Notes under the pieces: model-generated
The model's input: the letters and a program-made list of their open reading frames with translations, nothing else
Database searches by the model: none
What the model was told of the DNA's origin: nothing
Shown here: in pieces, positions 46,900 through 57,687 of the stretch
How the letters are laid out: each line of letters opens with the position of its first letter
Position numbering within the stretch: the first letter of the stretch is position 1
Source: Blakeslea trispora
Taxonomy: Eukaryota; Mucoromycota; Mucoromycetes; Mucorales; Choanephoraceae
NCBI GenBank assembly: GCA_025331445.1
Contig: JAIWNE010000137.1
Span: forward strand, 1-64,000
Length of the DNA: 64,000 nt
Direction of reading: 5' to 3'
Program-made: the position numbers and the translations under genes

Positions 46900-47640
46900 T
46901 GCTTTAGTGGACCTGGGCTGGGTAAGATTTGGAGAAGCCAGTTAGGCAACCAAGGGTGGGTGCCCACCACATCTGTCGTCTCCGTCTCACCATCATCGCT
47001 ATTGTCAGTTGTGCCTATGACAATCTTGGTTGGCTCGACTCCGACTCCAGACGTGGTTTCATTCTCCGTAACGGCACCAAAAAAGGATTTGACTTATTTC
47101 TTGGCTTCTGGCTAGTTGGTCCCTTGGCCTGTAATGATATGTTTCGAACGTAGAAGAATTTCGGCTCCAATTTGCATAATCCTTTACCACTTCAAATGAC
47201 ATACCCAGAGCTACCGCTTTAGTACTCGCTGCGGCTCTGATCGAGTGTATCGTATGTATCTTGGTGTCAATTCCAGAGTTCTACATGATTTATTTGAGCC
47301 ATCTGGCTATCGTTCCTGTCGCCACTGACGCCCATGCTTCTTCCGATCGCTCATGCAAACCTTTTAAGAAAAGTTTGTGATCCGTCGGCAGGTGTTGACT
47401 TACTTTCCTCGCTCGATTGTAAAAACACCACAACGTGAAAACTGGGCACCGGCTTCTGTCATCAATTGCTCCTAACTTAGATGCTTTTGGCTTTATCTCT
47501 TTCAGAGCCCTAGCTACTAACGTCACACTAATTGGCGTAGGAGAGGTTTCGTTTAAAATAAAATTAATGTCCTCTACATCGTAGCTATTGTGATCAGCGC
47601 AATTGTTCTTTGTTGCAACCTGAAATCATCCAAATCTTCC
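46900..47640 (-). pseudogene. Tyrosine recombinase remnant (Crypton or DIRS/Ngaro type)
   Basis: Minus strand. EDLDDFRLQQRTIALITIAT (about 47620-47560) resembles the start of the catalytic core. Next come VTLVARALKEIKPKASKLG and SVATGTIARWLK. After two stops comes the diagnostic box: HSIRAAASTKAVALGMSFEV with the HxxR motif, ANWSRNSSTF with the Trp that often replaces the third catalytic His, and ETYHYRP with the candidate nucleophile Tyr (about 47220-47120). Such enzymes integrate Cryptons and DIRS elements by strand exchange. No partner reverse transcriptase was found, so the element type is open. Confidence 0.7.
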
Positions 47641-47660
47641 GAATTTCCCCAAGATACTAC

Positions 47661-47996
47661 TGTAATAAAACAAAAAGTATCAAAAAAGAAAACACTAAGT
47701 CGACTAAAATGGTCTTTATTCCAAAGTAGTCTAAAGCTTCTATCTTAATTCACTAAAGACTATTTATATGATTTTGTTACGTTCCTGAAGTTGAGTGATC
47801 ATATTATTTCCAATAGTTCCTGAGCATAACCTTATATTGTTTATAGTAATTACAGTAATAACTATCATTCCTATTTTCTCTGCTACTCTCTCTATAATAT
47901 CATGTTAAGCTTATTTAAGTGTTCTATATCCATTAGTATGTAAATAGATATCCGAAGATGGCATATGACTCAGTAATGGAATAACCGATTTATATA
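47661..47996 (+). mobile_element. Family D solo-LTR-like copy 3, 3'-truncated or diverged
   Basis: Starts TGTAATAAAACAAAAAG exactly like 30950 and follows it until GACTCAGTAATGGAATAAC, after which the two differ. The preceding ACTAC could be the left target duplication, but no right copy was found. It lies just upstream (minus sense) of the recombinase remnant and probably interrupted it. Confidence 0.75.
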
Positions 47997-48563
47997 GAAA
48001 AACTTAAGCAATCAGAAATTATCCAAATCAATCTTGACAGTATCAAATGGCAGAACAGTCATTACAACCAGTTTTAATATCTTTTTTTCTCATTTGAAAC
48101 ACTAGCATCAGTTAATACTGGTTTTTGCCTTTTAGTTGGCGCCCTTTGAGATTTTGGATCACGGCTTTTGAGACTGTCTTTGCGGCCTTTGCCAAAAAAA
48201 TTGCTTTGATTGAACTTGTTGTAAGGGGTCTTTTATACCTTTTTGAACTACCGAAATTACTATCTTCTTAAAGTTTCTTGGCTATAACTAGTACTTTAGA
48301 GTTGGTTTGGTTTATAATTAAATCAAAAGTATGGGATGTGAAAGAGATGTGTTTTATTGAAATGATAATCTTAACTAACTTTTTAAATGTTTCATGGATG
48401 ATCTGAATTCACGCTGCTTCCCTAATCTGCTTACGTTCCTCAATGCTAAGATTGAATGTACAAAAAGTGTGTTTGACAGTATCCCCTAAGGACACTCCAG
48501 AAATCCAAGCCGCACTACTACCTCCGTCAACACAAAAATGAAGGCGGAGTATATAAATCCAGA
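47997..48563. other. Spacer, possible continuation of the recombinase remnant
   Basis: A minus-strand stretch around 48240-48130 (IKAIFLAKAAKTVSKAVIQNLKGRQLKG) has coding-like composition and may be the N-terminal part of the decayed recombinase gene. Nothing else is seen. Confidence 0.35.
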
Positions 48564-48839
48564 AAACACCATGGGAAATGAAATGTAAAAAAATTGAAAA
48601 ATATGTAATACTGATGTAATTCCGATGTAAATTTGGGATTTAATGTGAATTTGATGTGAACACGAAAACTGCTTGAAATTGAAATACATATAGTTTTACA
48701 TGAAAAGCGAAATACAATAAATTTTTATTGGATTTTCAATCACATGCAATTTCGGGTGATTTCAATGTAGAATTGCAGCCTTGTGGAATTAAATAGAGCA
48801 GTGATAGAATATGATAAATTTTATAGATATTGTTATTTT

Positions 48840-51800
48840 TCAATGAGGCTTGCAAGACACATGAAACGAATTGTTTCTCTTAATAGATGGGATGAGAATG
48901 GCATACCCGATGATATCCTTAGTGCGTATAATAGCACTCAAGCCTTCACTAGAAAGTGCGGAAATTGTAGTGCTACTACTGACATCAGCGTCAGTTGGGA
49001 GCAAGCAAGAGTCAACAACACCAGCGTAACATATATTTTGTGTATTGCTAGCGAACAAAGCAGTTACTTTGGCAATTTTTGTGCCTTCAATTGACTTGTA
49101 CAACACTCTGGTATCTTTTCTTCTATTAAGCATCAGCTGCTGTCCAGTCACTGACAGAAAACATGAATGAACTACATGAATTTGATCATTTTCATCTGAT
49201 AAAATCTGCATAACATCTTCCTCATCACTGCCTTGACAGATCTGGGTTGCAAGCTCAGAAACAGATAGCTGCTTAAAGGTTTTGTTAATTTGTTGATCAG
49301 AGCAATGCATTGCTCTGTTGTACACATCGCTATAATGCGAAAGAACAATGTTGGCAGCATTTTCACTCGGGTGTGATTTCGAGTTAATTTGTTGCTTAAA
49401 CTTGCCAATCATTCTTTCCAATGGTCTTGCACTAAAATATCTGGCCGGTCCCAGAGCTTTGATAATCATGGGGAGATGCAAAAGTAGATGTTCGTTGATG
49501 GTGAACGCCTTCACTCCAATATGAATCATCAACACTCTATGCCAGTGATCAATCAAGCTAAAGTTTGACGGTTTTTAGTAGTTAATTCAAATGTAATTGT
49601 AATTACACTCTTATAGTAAAAAGCTACCTTTTGTATTCCTCCAAATCTTCGTTTGTTATAGAGTACTTCTGGGTTATACGACAGGCTTTTGATACGGATT
49701 TTAGTGCAAGGCATACTTCTTGGGTTGCTTCTTCTTCAGCATAATCACCAGGGCTGACGACCTTGCCCAGTTGCCGTTTTCTGAGAATCATTTGGTCTGT
49801 ATCCGCTTGTTGATTTTCCAAGGCTTCAACATAGACTGTTGAAACAACATGTAACAAAAAGTCAATGACATCTACAGCACGAGCAAAGCCTGACTTTTGT
49901 GGCATATCTGTTAAAAAGACATTAGTTTTGCACGATTCAGGGACGAGAGAAAAAAGAAAAAGCTTACCCACGAGCTCACCATCCAAACTGCTTCGAGGAT
50001 TGATATCTTTGGCATTTAAGAGAGATGCGCTCATATGCTGACGACACTTGTTTCGAAGAAAGAATAGGTTATTTTTGCCATACTTTTGTCCATCGTCAGT
50101 TGCAAATGACCAGATTTGCTCGCCAATATTTTGCCCCCATAGATGCATTTCATCTAAACCCCAGAATGCAGCACCATGAAAGCTATCCAGCAGTGTGAAG
50201 GGCGATACACGTTTGATGCCAGTGGATGTCTAAAATATGCTGGTAAGCAATGTCGTACATATACATACCATAATACATGTTGTTGCAATGCTTAGATCAA
50301 ACTTATCTCATTTGTGTTGCTAGTATTAAGAGCTTTATTTCCATCAATCTGTTTTATGGCATGCTGGCATATCTCTCCAAACTCGTCAATGTGTGGAAAA
50401 TACATTCCACGCTTATAGGTGCCAGTGATATGACAAATTCGACAACCAGTATAGCTGCTATGACTGTGGTGACCTGCAATCTCGGCAATAGCTGGTAAGT
50501 CGCCTATTACTGTCGACATAACAACCTGATATTTAAATTGTTCACCAGAAGAAGTCTCAACCGCAAGCCCTTTAGACTCCAACACCATCAAGTCTTTGAT
50601 CAATGGAAAAAGAAAGCTGAACAAATTATAAGGTTTCTTAGGACCTGGTAAAACTGTAACAACAAATGTATTTTCTTCTTTGAATCTACACAATAGTCAG
50701 TCATATTGTTTAGAATAACAAACTTTAAGTACTATATTTAATGTAATTTACCTCATCTCTGGTGGAAGGTTTGTAAGAGTGAGCATAACCATTGTCATTT
50801 GAGAGCCACCGCGCTTAAATGGATTAAAATCATCGATATAAAGAGACATATATAGCTGATGTACATCTTTAGTGAAATCTTTTCCCTGTTTAAAGAATTC
50901 ACTATCAAAGAAGTCTTGTATCTTATTTATAGTAAGGTTTTGCTGACGTCTGTAAATGCTGCAGTTGTTGTTTTGAGCGTACGAAATTTTATCCCTGTTT
51001 TGCTTGGATTCCAAGAAATGCCCTAATTGGACAGCTAAAGGGAGCTGTTTGACTGGTGCTAAGTTATCAACAGTACGAGGAAGCAAACATTTGGGATTGG
51101 TACATATGGTGGAACCATCAGTATCAAAATACATCTTGCACCCATTCTTGCACATTTTATATTCTTTTAGGCTAACGGGTGTTAGCTGCTCTTTCTCAAG
51201 CTTGTCACAGCGATAGGGGCTTAGAAGCTGTATATCACCTAGAGTAAAGGTTAAGTCAACAAATTCATAAATATAAAATATAAATCATTTAAGATTGACA
51301 GTACTTTCTGTATGATCAGCAATGAAGCTATTAACCCATTTAATTATCTCCTCTTTTGCTGCTTTGGTTGTGTTGAAAGACTTGAGTAAACGATTGAATT
51401 CAATGCTCTTTTGAGAGTGAATTGGGAGCTTTTCGAAGCGACTTTTATCATTTGCTTGCAGGATTTTTACAGGAGTTTGAATTGTCTTGCGAAAATTTAA
51501 CAAGTCTTCAAAATTTTTTTCGTTTACAACAAACTCATCGTTTTCTTCTTCAACTAAATTTTCTTCATTTTCTATTTCATCAATGTCCATAGGACTACTA
51601 TCGAAATTGAAGCTGGCAATGCTCTCAATTTCATCCAGATCATCGCACTGCTGCTCTCCTTTCGAACTCATGTCCACCGATTCTGTTTCTTGCACAACAG
51701 AAGGAGTGCTGGTTCTGATAGCAGCCCTTTCAGCACTTGCGCTTAGTCTGCTTTTTGAAATTCTGGCTTTGATCTCACTGAGTCCTCGCTGTCGCTCAAG

Positions 51801-51875
51801 TAGTTCATGATCCCTAACATGCTTTCTGAATTTCTTTTCAGGTATTGTTTGATTGCATTTAATACAAACGCGCAT
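48840..51875 (-). CDS. CACTA/EnSpm (tnp2-type) transposase
   Basis: Multi-exon minus-strand gene. Start MRVCIKCNQTIPEKKFRKHV, a zinc-finger-like N terminus. Clear GT-AG introns: 51304-51239, 50751-50686, 49967-49908 and 49627-49558; one further intron around 50290-50220 exists but its donor is unresolved. Family landmarks: LYIDDFNPFKRGGSQMTMVM followed by LTLTNLPPEMR, VLPGPKKPYNLFSFLFPLI, STVIGDLPAIAEIAG with CRICHITG, LDEMHLWGQNIG, and in the C-terminal part NEHLLLHLPMIIKALGPARY then FSARPLERMIGKFKQQ. These match the PGP, DLPA...C..C and HLP...FERxIG patterns of tnp2 transposases, which bind terminal and subterminal repeats and cut the element out. No definite inactivating stop was seen. Confidence 0.85.
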
Positions 51876-52328
51876 TCTTGTAGAGTAGGTTGATAGTATG
51901 AGTAAAGGAAAGAAAAGAAAGAATCATCGAGAATGGTGTTCAAATACTTGTCCGCAGCACACTTACACTGACGTCCAAAAGTGTTCAAATGTTTTCACTT
52001 TTTACGGCTTTTCGGAGTTTTCGGGGGTTAAAACTCAATTTCATGAGATGACGTCAGCTAATAAGATGTAGAGAAAACTCTTTCCTTTCTAACACAATTT
52101 GAATCACCGTATTTGGTTTTGTGTAACAAAAGTTACAGTGCTTCAAAGTCAGACAAAACGTTTGAACACTTTTGGACAGGTATTAAAAAAACCACGATTT
52201 GGCCACAACCGCAGTTTGACTTATAAATATCCCGTTTTTTTTTGCGCTTTTCAGTATTCCACATCTCATACACACATTTTCATATCAAAGTAAGTTTATT
52301 TTATCATTTTTTGGTCAACCACATCAAG

Positions 52329-53776
52329 ATGCGCTCTATTTCAAGTAAACAACGCAACGACGTCATTGCCTTGCTCCAAAACGGGAAATCATTCCGTCAA
52401 GTGGCTTCGGAGTGTAAATTGAGTCTGGGTACAATTCATACAATCTCAAAAACAGTTAATCCGGGCAAAAAAATTCAAAAAGCAGGTCGTCCCAAAAGGC
52501 TGACACCTACTGACAAGCACTATTGTGTTCATCAAATGACCAGGGTGTTGTATTCATACAGTACGGATCAATTATTTAACCACTTATGAATCCACAACCA
52601 TTCTCTAATTCGACTTCAGCTTGTTTCATTTGACATTTAATTCGGATAAACCTTCATTCAAGGTCAGGACTGACATCTTGCCAATAATTTACCAGTTACT
52701 GGGTTTAAGGTACAGATGGCCAATCATTCTATTTTAGTAATTCTTCTTTACAAGACTGTCATCATTCATCTCTCATCCGATTCGTTGTTATTATCATAAT
52801 CATCTACAAGCCTCTAGAAAAGTTTTACAATCTCAGTTGAAATATCATCTTCATGAAAAGTATAAATAGCACATCAATTTTGAAGTAAATAAAACATTAT
52901 CTTTAGTCTGATTAATTCTCTGATTTTATATCATTGTGATTTCTTGGCCTATAACACAGGGGTGGAGAAAAATCCGTTGTAGACATCTGTAGAGCACTCA
53001 AACGTAATCACAATGTCAGTGTGAGTCGCCAAACTGTTGGTCGGGCTTTGAATTTGCTTGGTCTTGCTGCTTTAGAAAAGGAAAGCCGACCATTAATCAC
53101 GAAAGTCAATGCGAAGAAGTGTCTTGCATGGTGTCGTGCTCATCGCAATTGGACTGAAGCTGACTGGTCACGTGTTGTACTTACAGATGAGGCAAAAATC
53201 AACCGGTTTAACTCCGGCGGTCGCACATAGGCCTGGATTCGCGACAGCGAGGCCATTTAGCCTAGCCATGTTAAGCCGACAGTAAAGCACGGAGGTGGTA
53301 GTATCATGCTTTGGAGTGCTGTCACTGCAGCAGGAGTAGGCTGGATGTGCAAGATCAATGAGAACATGGACAAGACCCTTTATCAGTCCATTTTGGAAGA
53401 CGAACTGGAACAATCCATCGAGTTCATGTGCGAAGAACTGGGCTTAAACCGTTCTAAGGTCTGGTTCCAGCAGGATAACGATCCTAAGCATAAGGCCAAA
53501 AGCGTGATAAAATACCTCGAAAACCAGGATTATCAAGTCATGGAGTGGCCTCCTCAATCACCGGACCTAAATCCAATTGAAAATATGTGGTCCCTGTTGA
53601 AGCGCCGTCTTAATGAGTATCCAACTCTTCCAAGTGGCATGAATGAGCTTTATGAGAGGGTGCAAGAGGTTTGGTATAAGAAAATTACCATCCAAGACTG
53701 TCGAAATGTCATAAATAGCATGCCCAATCGTATAGAACAGTGTATAAAGGCAAAAGGCTATTGGACAAAGTACTAA
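52329..53776 (+). pseudogene. Tc1 transposase with two stops, interrupted by a solo-LTR-like element
   Basis: MRSISSKQRNDVIALLQNGK start, two HTH motifs (KSFRQVASECKLSLGTIHTI and the VSRQTVGRALNLLGL region), then D,D34,E residues: Asp in VVLTDEAKIN, Asp in WFQQDNDPKHKA and Glu in DLNPIENMWSLLK. Discounting the insertion 52546-52956 and one copy of CAGGG, the frame totals 344 codons, the standard Tc1 length. TAG codons at 53228-53230 and about 53258 (in the GGRT-AWIRDSEAI-PSH region) inactivate it. Confidence 0.9.
52546..52956 (+). mobile_element. Solo-LTR-like insertion, family G copy 2, 411 bases
   Basis: Perfect duplication CAGGG (52541-52545 and 52957-52961). Begins TGTTGTATTCATACAG and ends TTGGCCTATAACA. 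Nearly identical to 41166-41575 reversed. Third level of a nest: CACTA, Tc1, family G. Confidence 0.92.
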
Positions 53777-54093
53777 AGTGGAGTTAATAAGGATCCTTTT
53801 CATTTTTTTATACCTGTCCAAAAGTGTTCAAACGTTTTGTCTGACTTTGAAGCACTGTAACTTTTGTTACACAAAACCAAATACGGTGATTCAAATTGCG
53901 TTAAAAAGGAAAGAGTTTTTCTACATCTTATTAGCTGACGTCATCTCATGAAATTGAGTTTTAACCCACGAAAACTCCGAAAAGCCGTAAAAAGTGAAAA
54001 CATTTGAACACTTTTGGACGTCAGTGTAGATACCCATGCACTAAAAGATAAGGCATAATTTTTAAAAAATTACCGTTTCTTTTTTTATTTGAT

Positions 54094-54767
54094 ATGTCTC
54101 TCAAAAGATCTAAGACAACACATTCTTCTGTTGAAAACAGAATTGAAGGTGTCAAGCATATGCTGGAAGTCATCTTGACAAAGGTGAGTACTATCGAGAG
54201 CAAGTGCGAAGGAATCGATAGAAGAATGGATGAACTTGAAGCCACTGCCACTGTCTCTGCCACTGTCGCTGCCGCTGCCGCCCAGGTAACCTCCTCCACC
54301 CCAGTACCCGAAAACAACCTCATTCCTCTTCCACGAGGAAACGTTGGAAAAGCCGAAGCACTTAAGTTGCTTCAAACAAGCTTGGAAGATGAGGATGAGG
54401 CGTCTGTTTTGGAGATGCTAAACTATCTCGACAGAAAAGCTTTGCTTGTTTGTCAATCTTTTGCCAATGTTGACAACAACAGCAATAGAACTTGGAGAGA
54501 GGTCTTGGCTGAAGACAAGAACAGCATGCAGCAGCAGATTCTTACCTATGCTGTGGCAAGTTATCCCCAGTTGGGTTTCTTGGAGGGCTGTGTCGACCTT
54601 TGGACCATCACAGCTCTCATTCAGCCAAAATGGAGCTCGATTAGCACACACGCTCGCAGAAAAAGGTAACTTAAATCACGTTTATTTAAATGATAGTACC
54701 TAATATTGTTACTTGTAGAAAAATCCAAGATCTTGAAGAAGAAAATCAGAAACTGCGAGAACAATAA
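54094..54767 (+). CDS. Second CACTA-encoded protein, coiled-coil, function unknown
   Basis: Two exons, 54094-54665 and 54719-54767, with a 53-base GT-AG intron; 206 residues, no defect. A basic start (MSLKRSKTTHSSVENRIEG), a heptad-like segment (HMLEVILTKVSTIESKCEGI, DRRMDELEATA), an Ala/Val-rich linker and a C-terminal DLEEENQKLREQ coiled coil. It lies inside the CACTA ends and diverges from the transposase gene. By position it could play the accessory DNA-binding role that TnpA-type proteins have in plant EnSpm, but no homology is visible, so this is only a suggestion. Confidence 0.65.
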
Positions 54768-55016
54768 AGAGATATATATTGCTTGAATTATATAAACTTC
54801 ACATACTTTGATATAAAATATATTGTCAAATGCTTTTATTGATATTTGGTAGCTCAATGTAATTGATGCCATTTCAATTTTACATGAAGTTCATGTAAAT
54901 TTCTTTGTCACATTTTTTTAGGTAAATTTTATTTTACATGAAAACGGCCATTTTTTCAATGAGATTATTGCTCCATGAAATTACTTATTTTTACACGAAG
55001 TTTTCCCGTGGTGAAA

Positions 55017-55494
55017 GAAACTTAAATGCACACAAGAACTATAATGAACACATTGAACATAATGACGCAACACAATGAGCAAATTTAATTAACACAATGA
55101 TATCAATGAACATAATCATATCTATAAGCAGAACAATCTTAATGAACAGAGCAATTTAAATGAACATAATATTTATAATGAACATAGCATTTCCAATGAG
55201 CATAACATTTTCAATGAACACTACATTTTTGATAAACAGAGCAATCATACTGAAGAGAGCAATTTTATAAAAATCAAAAAGTTCTCATACAATGCAACAT
55301 AACGGACACTATCATACTGCTTCTACAACGAAAGAATAGTTGCAAGTAAAAGCAGAAGACGGACGTAATTTGTGTACCTGACATACTCGCGAAGCAAAAA
55401 AAAAGTTAATCAAGGAACATAGTAGACTAAGTCCATAAATCGGGCGTTTTTTTAACTGCAGTGACTGTTTTAAAATTTTATCTAGAAAATTTTA
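55017..55494. other. Spacer with imperfect AATGAACATAA repeats
   Basis: From about 55038 to 55260 the motif (A)ATGAACA(TAA) recurs at irregular 20-35 base spacing, as an imperfect tandem repeat. No gene is seen. Confidence 0.7.
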
Positions 55495-56148
55495 TTAAAA
55501 ATTGAATTGCATGAATAGAGGGTCATGAAAGCTTGTATAAGATATATATCGCCCAGAATGATAAGCGGAAATGTTGGTAAGAACATTATCAATGAATGAC
55601 TTGTACTTCGTAGTGCTTTTGACTTCTTCACCTAAACTTGAACTTAATTCATACTGATTAAACCGGTTACTGAAGGGATTTTGTTCGTCATTAAAATGCG
55701 AGTTAAAGTCGCCTGAAATGATTTTGAACCTGGTGTCAACCTTCAATAAATCCTCCAGTTTTGTAAGAGCAACATCTTTCTTAAAATTCGGCGAGCAGTA
55801 GACGGATGCAATAAGTGCGTCCTTGAAAACAAAGGCTGAGATTGCCATTTTGTGTCCTGCATTGTCACCTACTAATTGTTCATGGATAGTGTTTACGCTA
55901 TCCAACTTAAGCAAAGATGTCTTGACAAAGCAAGCAATATCGTTTGCTTTAGGAGCACTGCCGTAGACATTCACTCGAGCAACTTGTTAAAAGTCAGGAA
56001 TCTCAATAGTTTGACTATTGATAGTCCATGTTACGGCAAAAAGCAGAAAGTCAAAGCACAGATATGCCTGGTCATGGACAACTTAATTTATGTGAGCTCT
56101 TAAGCTTTGGAAATTATGAAACATTAGCTGGAATTGAAAGCTATGTGA
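55495..56148 (-). pseudogene. Helitron endonuclease/exonuclease/phosphatase domain, broken
   Basis: Continues from the helicase after a TGA. FQLMFHNFQSLRAHIN opens the domain; stops follow at about 56080 and 55988. The open part 55974-55495 shows AGHKMAISAFVFKDALIASV, IISGDFNSHFNDEQNPF (the GDFN metal-binding motif) and STTKYKSFIDNVLTN. Equivalent to the fused domain at 26346-27000. Confidence 0.78.
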
Positions 56149-57660
56149 TCAGTCAGATATCTGCTCAAACTTTAGCTCGGTTTTAACTGTCTCATGTATT
56201 TCTAGTTCCTTGGCTACACCATCTCTTGCGTTTGGCGGTTTGGTCGGCTCAAAGTTGCTTCCAATAAGGTACAGACCGGACGCAGATGTTGCTCTTGAAC
56301 ATGCTACATACAATAATAATCTGTTCATTGATCTACCATTTACATAAATTATTACCTTCTTGTATGTTGAGCCCTGGCTTTTGTGAATTGTTACAGCCTC
56401 AGAAACAGTTAAGGTAAACTGAGTCCTTTTTGCAGGAAGAGAGCCAACCTTACGACGTTTTATGACTAACGTTACTGGTTCAATATAGGTCCAATCTGAT
56501 GATATGGGAGGATCGGTACGGTATTCAGATATGCTTGAAGCTCGCTTCTTTTTTCCGCTCTTAGCATCATCCAGTAAGAGCCAGACTCTGATAGCCTTCT
56601 GTACAAAGCTTGAATTAGGAGATGGTCCATATTGACCATATTCAATCTTCTTCAAAACATCTGTAGTACCGTTTATCAGTCCATCACTTGTATCAAAGTT
56701 GCCTGTAATCATGTACTTTGCCCCAATCTTAAGACTAAGTGTTTTGTGCAAGTCCATAGTTTCATGAATGGGCAGAGTTTCCACATCCACCGAGGACAAA
56801 ATATTTTGCCGAGCAATACAATTGTTGATCTTACCAACAGCTTGATCAAAGCAAACTGATTCTGAGAATTCACCATCGAGACTTGACAAAATGGTAGCAT
56901 TACAATTTCTCACTGCTTCGTTGGTGAAATACAATTGTACAGCACAACTGTCTCTTCCATTTTGAATTTCTGGAGGAATACTGTCAAACAATCTTGTATT
57001 GAAGATGTTTATGTCCCCTTCAGTCATCCTTCCAATCGCCATATTACTTAGGGCCCTTGCAAACAATGCATCGTCTCTTTGACGCATGATTTCTGTGAGC
57101 TTGTGCACCTTAAATTTTGGCCATAGTTCTTTCATTCTCAAAATCAACACTGTGTTTCGTGGATTATGAGATTCCTCGGCATATATAGGCATACCCATAA
57201 CTGGAGGCGATTGTAAAAAGCTACCCAAGAGTGTCACATGTTTTCCACCAAAAAGTTGTTCTGAGTTAAAAATATTTCTCAGTCTTTTGTCAATCCAAGA
57301 GAATAATCTGGCTGAAACCATGCTGATTTCGTGAATCATGACTACTTTTAGTTCAGCGAGGGCAGCTCCAATTGAATGTGATACATCTGATGAAAGCTCT
57401 GTAATTTCTGAATGATTGACAGGCAAGAAAAAAGCAGAATGAACCGTCTCTCCATTAATGTTATATGGAGCTTTGCTTGTTGGAGCAGTTAAGAGCACTG
57501 TTGGACTATTATAATCCCTATTGGTATCTTCGTCATAGTGTCTAACTAAAGCCTGATAAAGAGTTTTGATGAGCATGCTTTTTCCAGTTCCAGCACTGCC
57601 ACTAACAAACAAATTCAAAGGGAGAAGAGCGCCTTGATTTTCCTAATTACGGCGTATATG
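56149..57660 (-). pseudogene. Helitron Pif1-like helicase with altered Walker B
   Basis: LNLFVSGSAGTGKSMLIKTL is an intact Walker A. The next motif reads VVMIHEISMVSARLF, with His where DEAD-like helicases have the Mg-binding Asp, and the following block is LLGSFLQSPPVMG instead of the usual GDF.QLPPV. Later motifs are intact: LTEIMRQRDDALFARALSNM, AKYMITGNFDTSDG, FTLTVSEAVTIHKSQGSTY and YVACSRATSASGLYLIG. The 489-codon frame is open, but the changed motif residues imply no ATPase activity. A stop at 57640 separates it from the upstream linker. Confidence 0.85.
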
Positions 57661-57687
57661 ATCAACTGTATGGTTTACAAATGCTCT

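Larger units (their letters stand above)
51966..54026 (+). mobile_element. Tc1 transposon with about 218-base inverted repeats
   Basis: Inverted repeats 51966-52183 and 53810-54026, starting CACTGACGTCCAAAAGTG, flanked by TA (51964-51965 and 54027-54028). Each repeat holds two copies of GTCCAAAAGTGTTCAAA, one at the outer and one at the inner edge, in opposite orientation. The element sits between the two divergent CACTA genes. Confidence 0.93.
48567..55013 (-). mobile_element. CACTA/EnSpm-type transposon, complete, with nested elements
   Basis: Ends are inverted: CACCATGGGAAA at the left (48567) and, read inward from the right, CACCACGGGAAAA (ending 55013). A 3-base duplication AAA flanks them (48564-48566 and 55014-55016), as expected for this superfamily. 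Both ends carry subterminal repeats of TTTACATGAA / ATGTAAATTT type, also typical. It encodes a transposase (minus) and a second small gene (plus) diverging from a shared upstream region, into which the Tc1 element 51966-54026 has inserted. Without that the element is about 4.4 kb. Confidence 0.87.

Noticed and set aside
46897..47153. Plus-strand ORFs over 46.9-47.15 kb
   Set aside because: They are the antisense of the tyrosine-recombinase remnant and lack known motifs.
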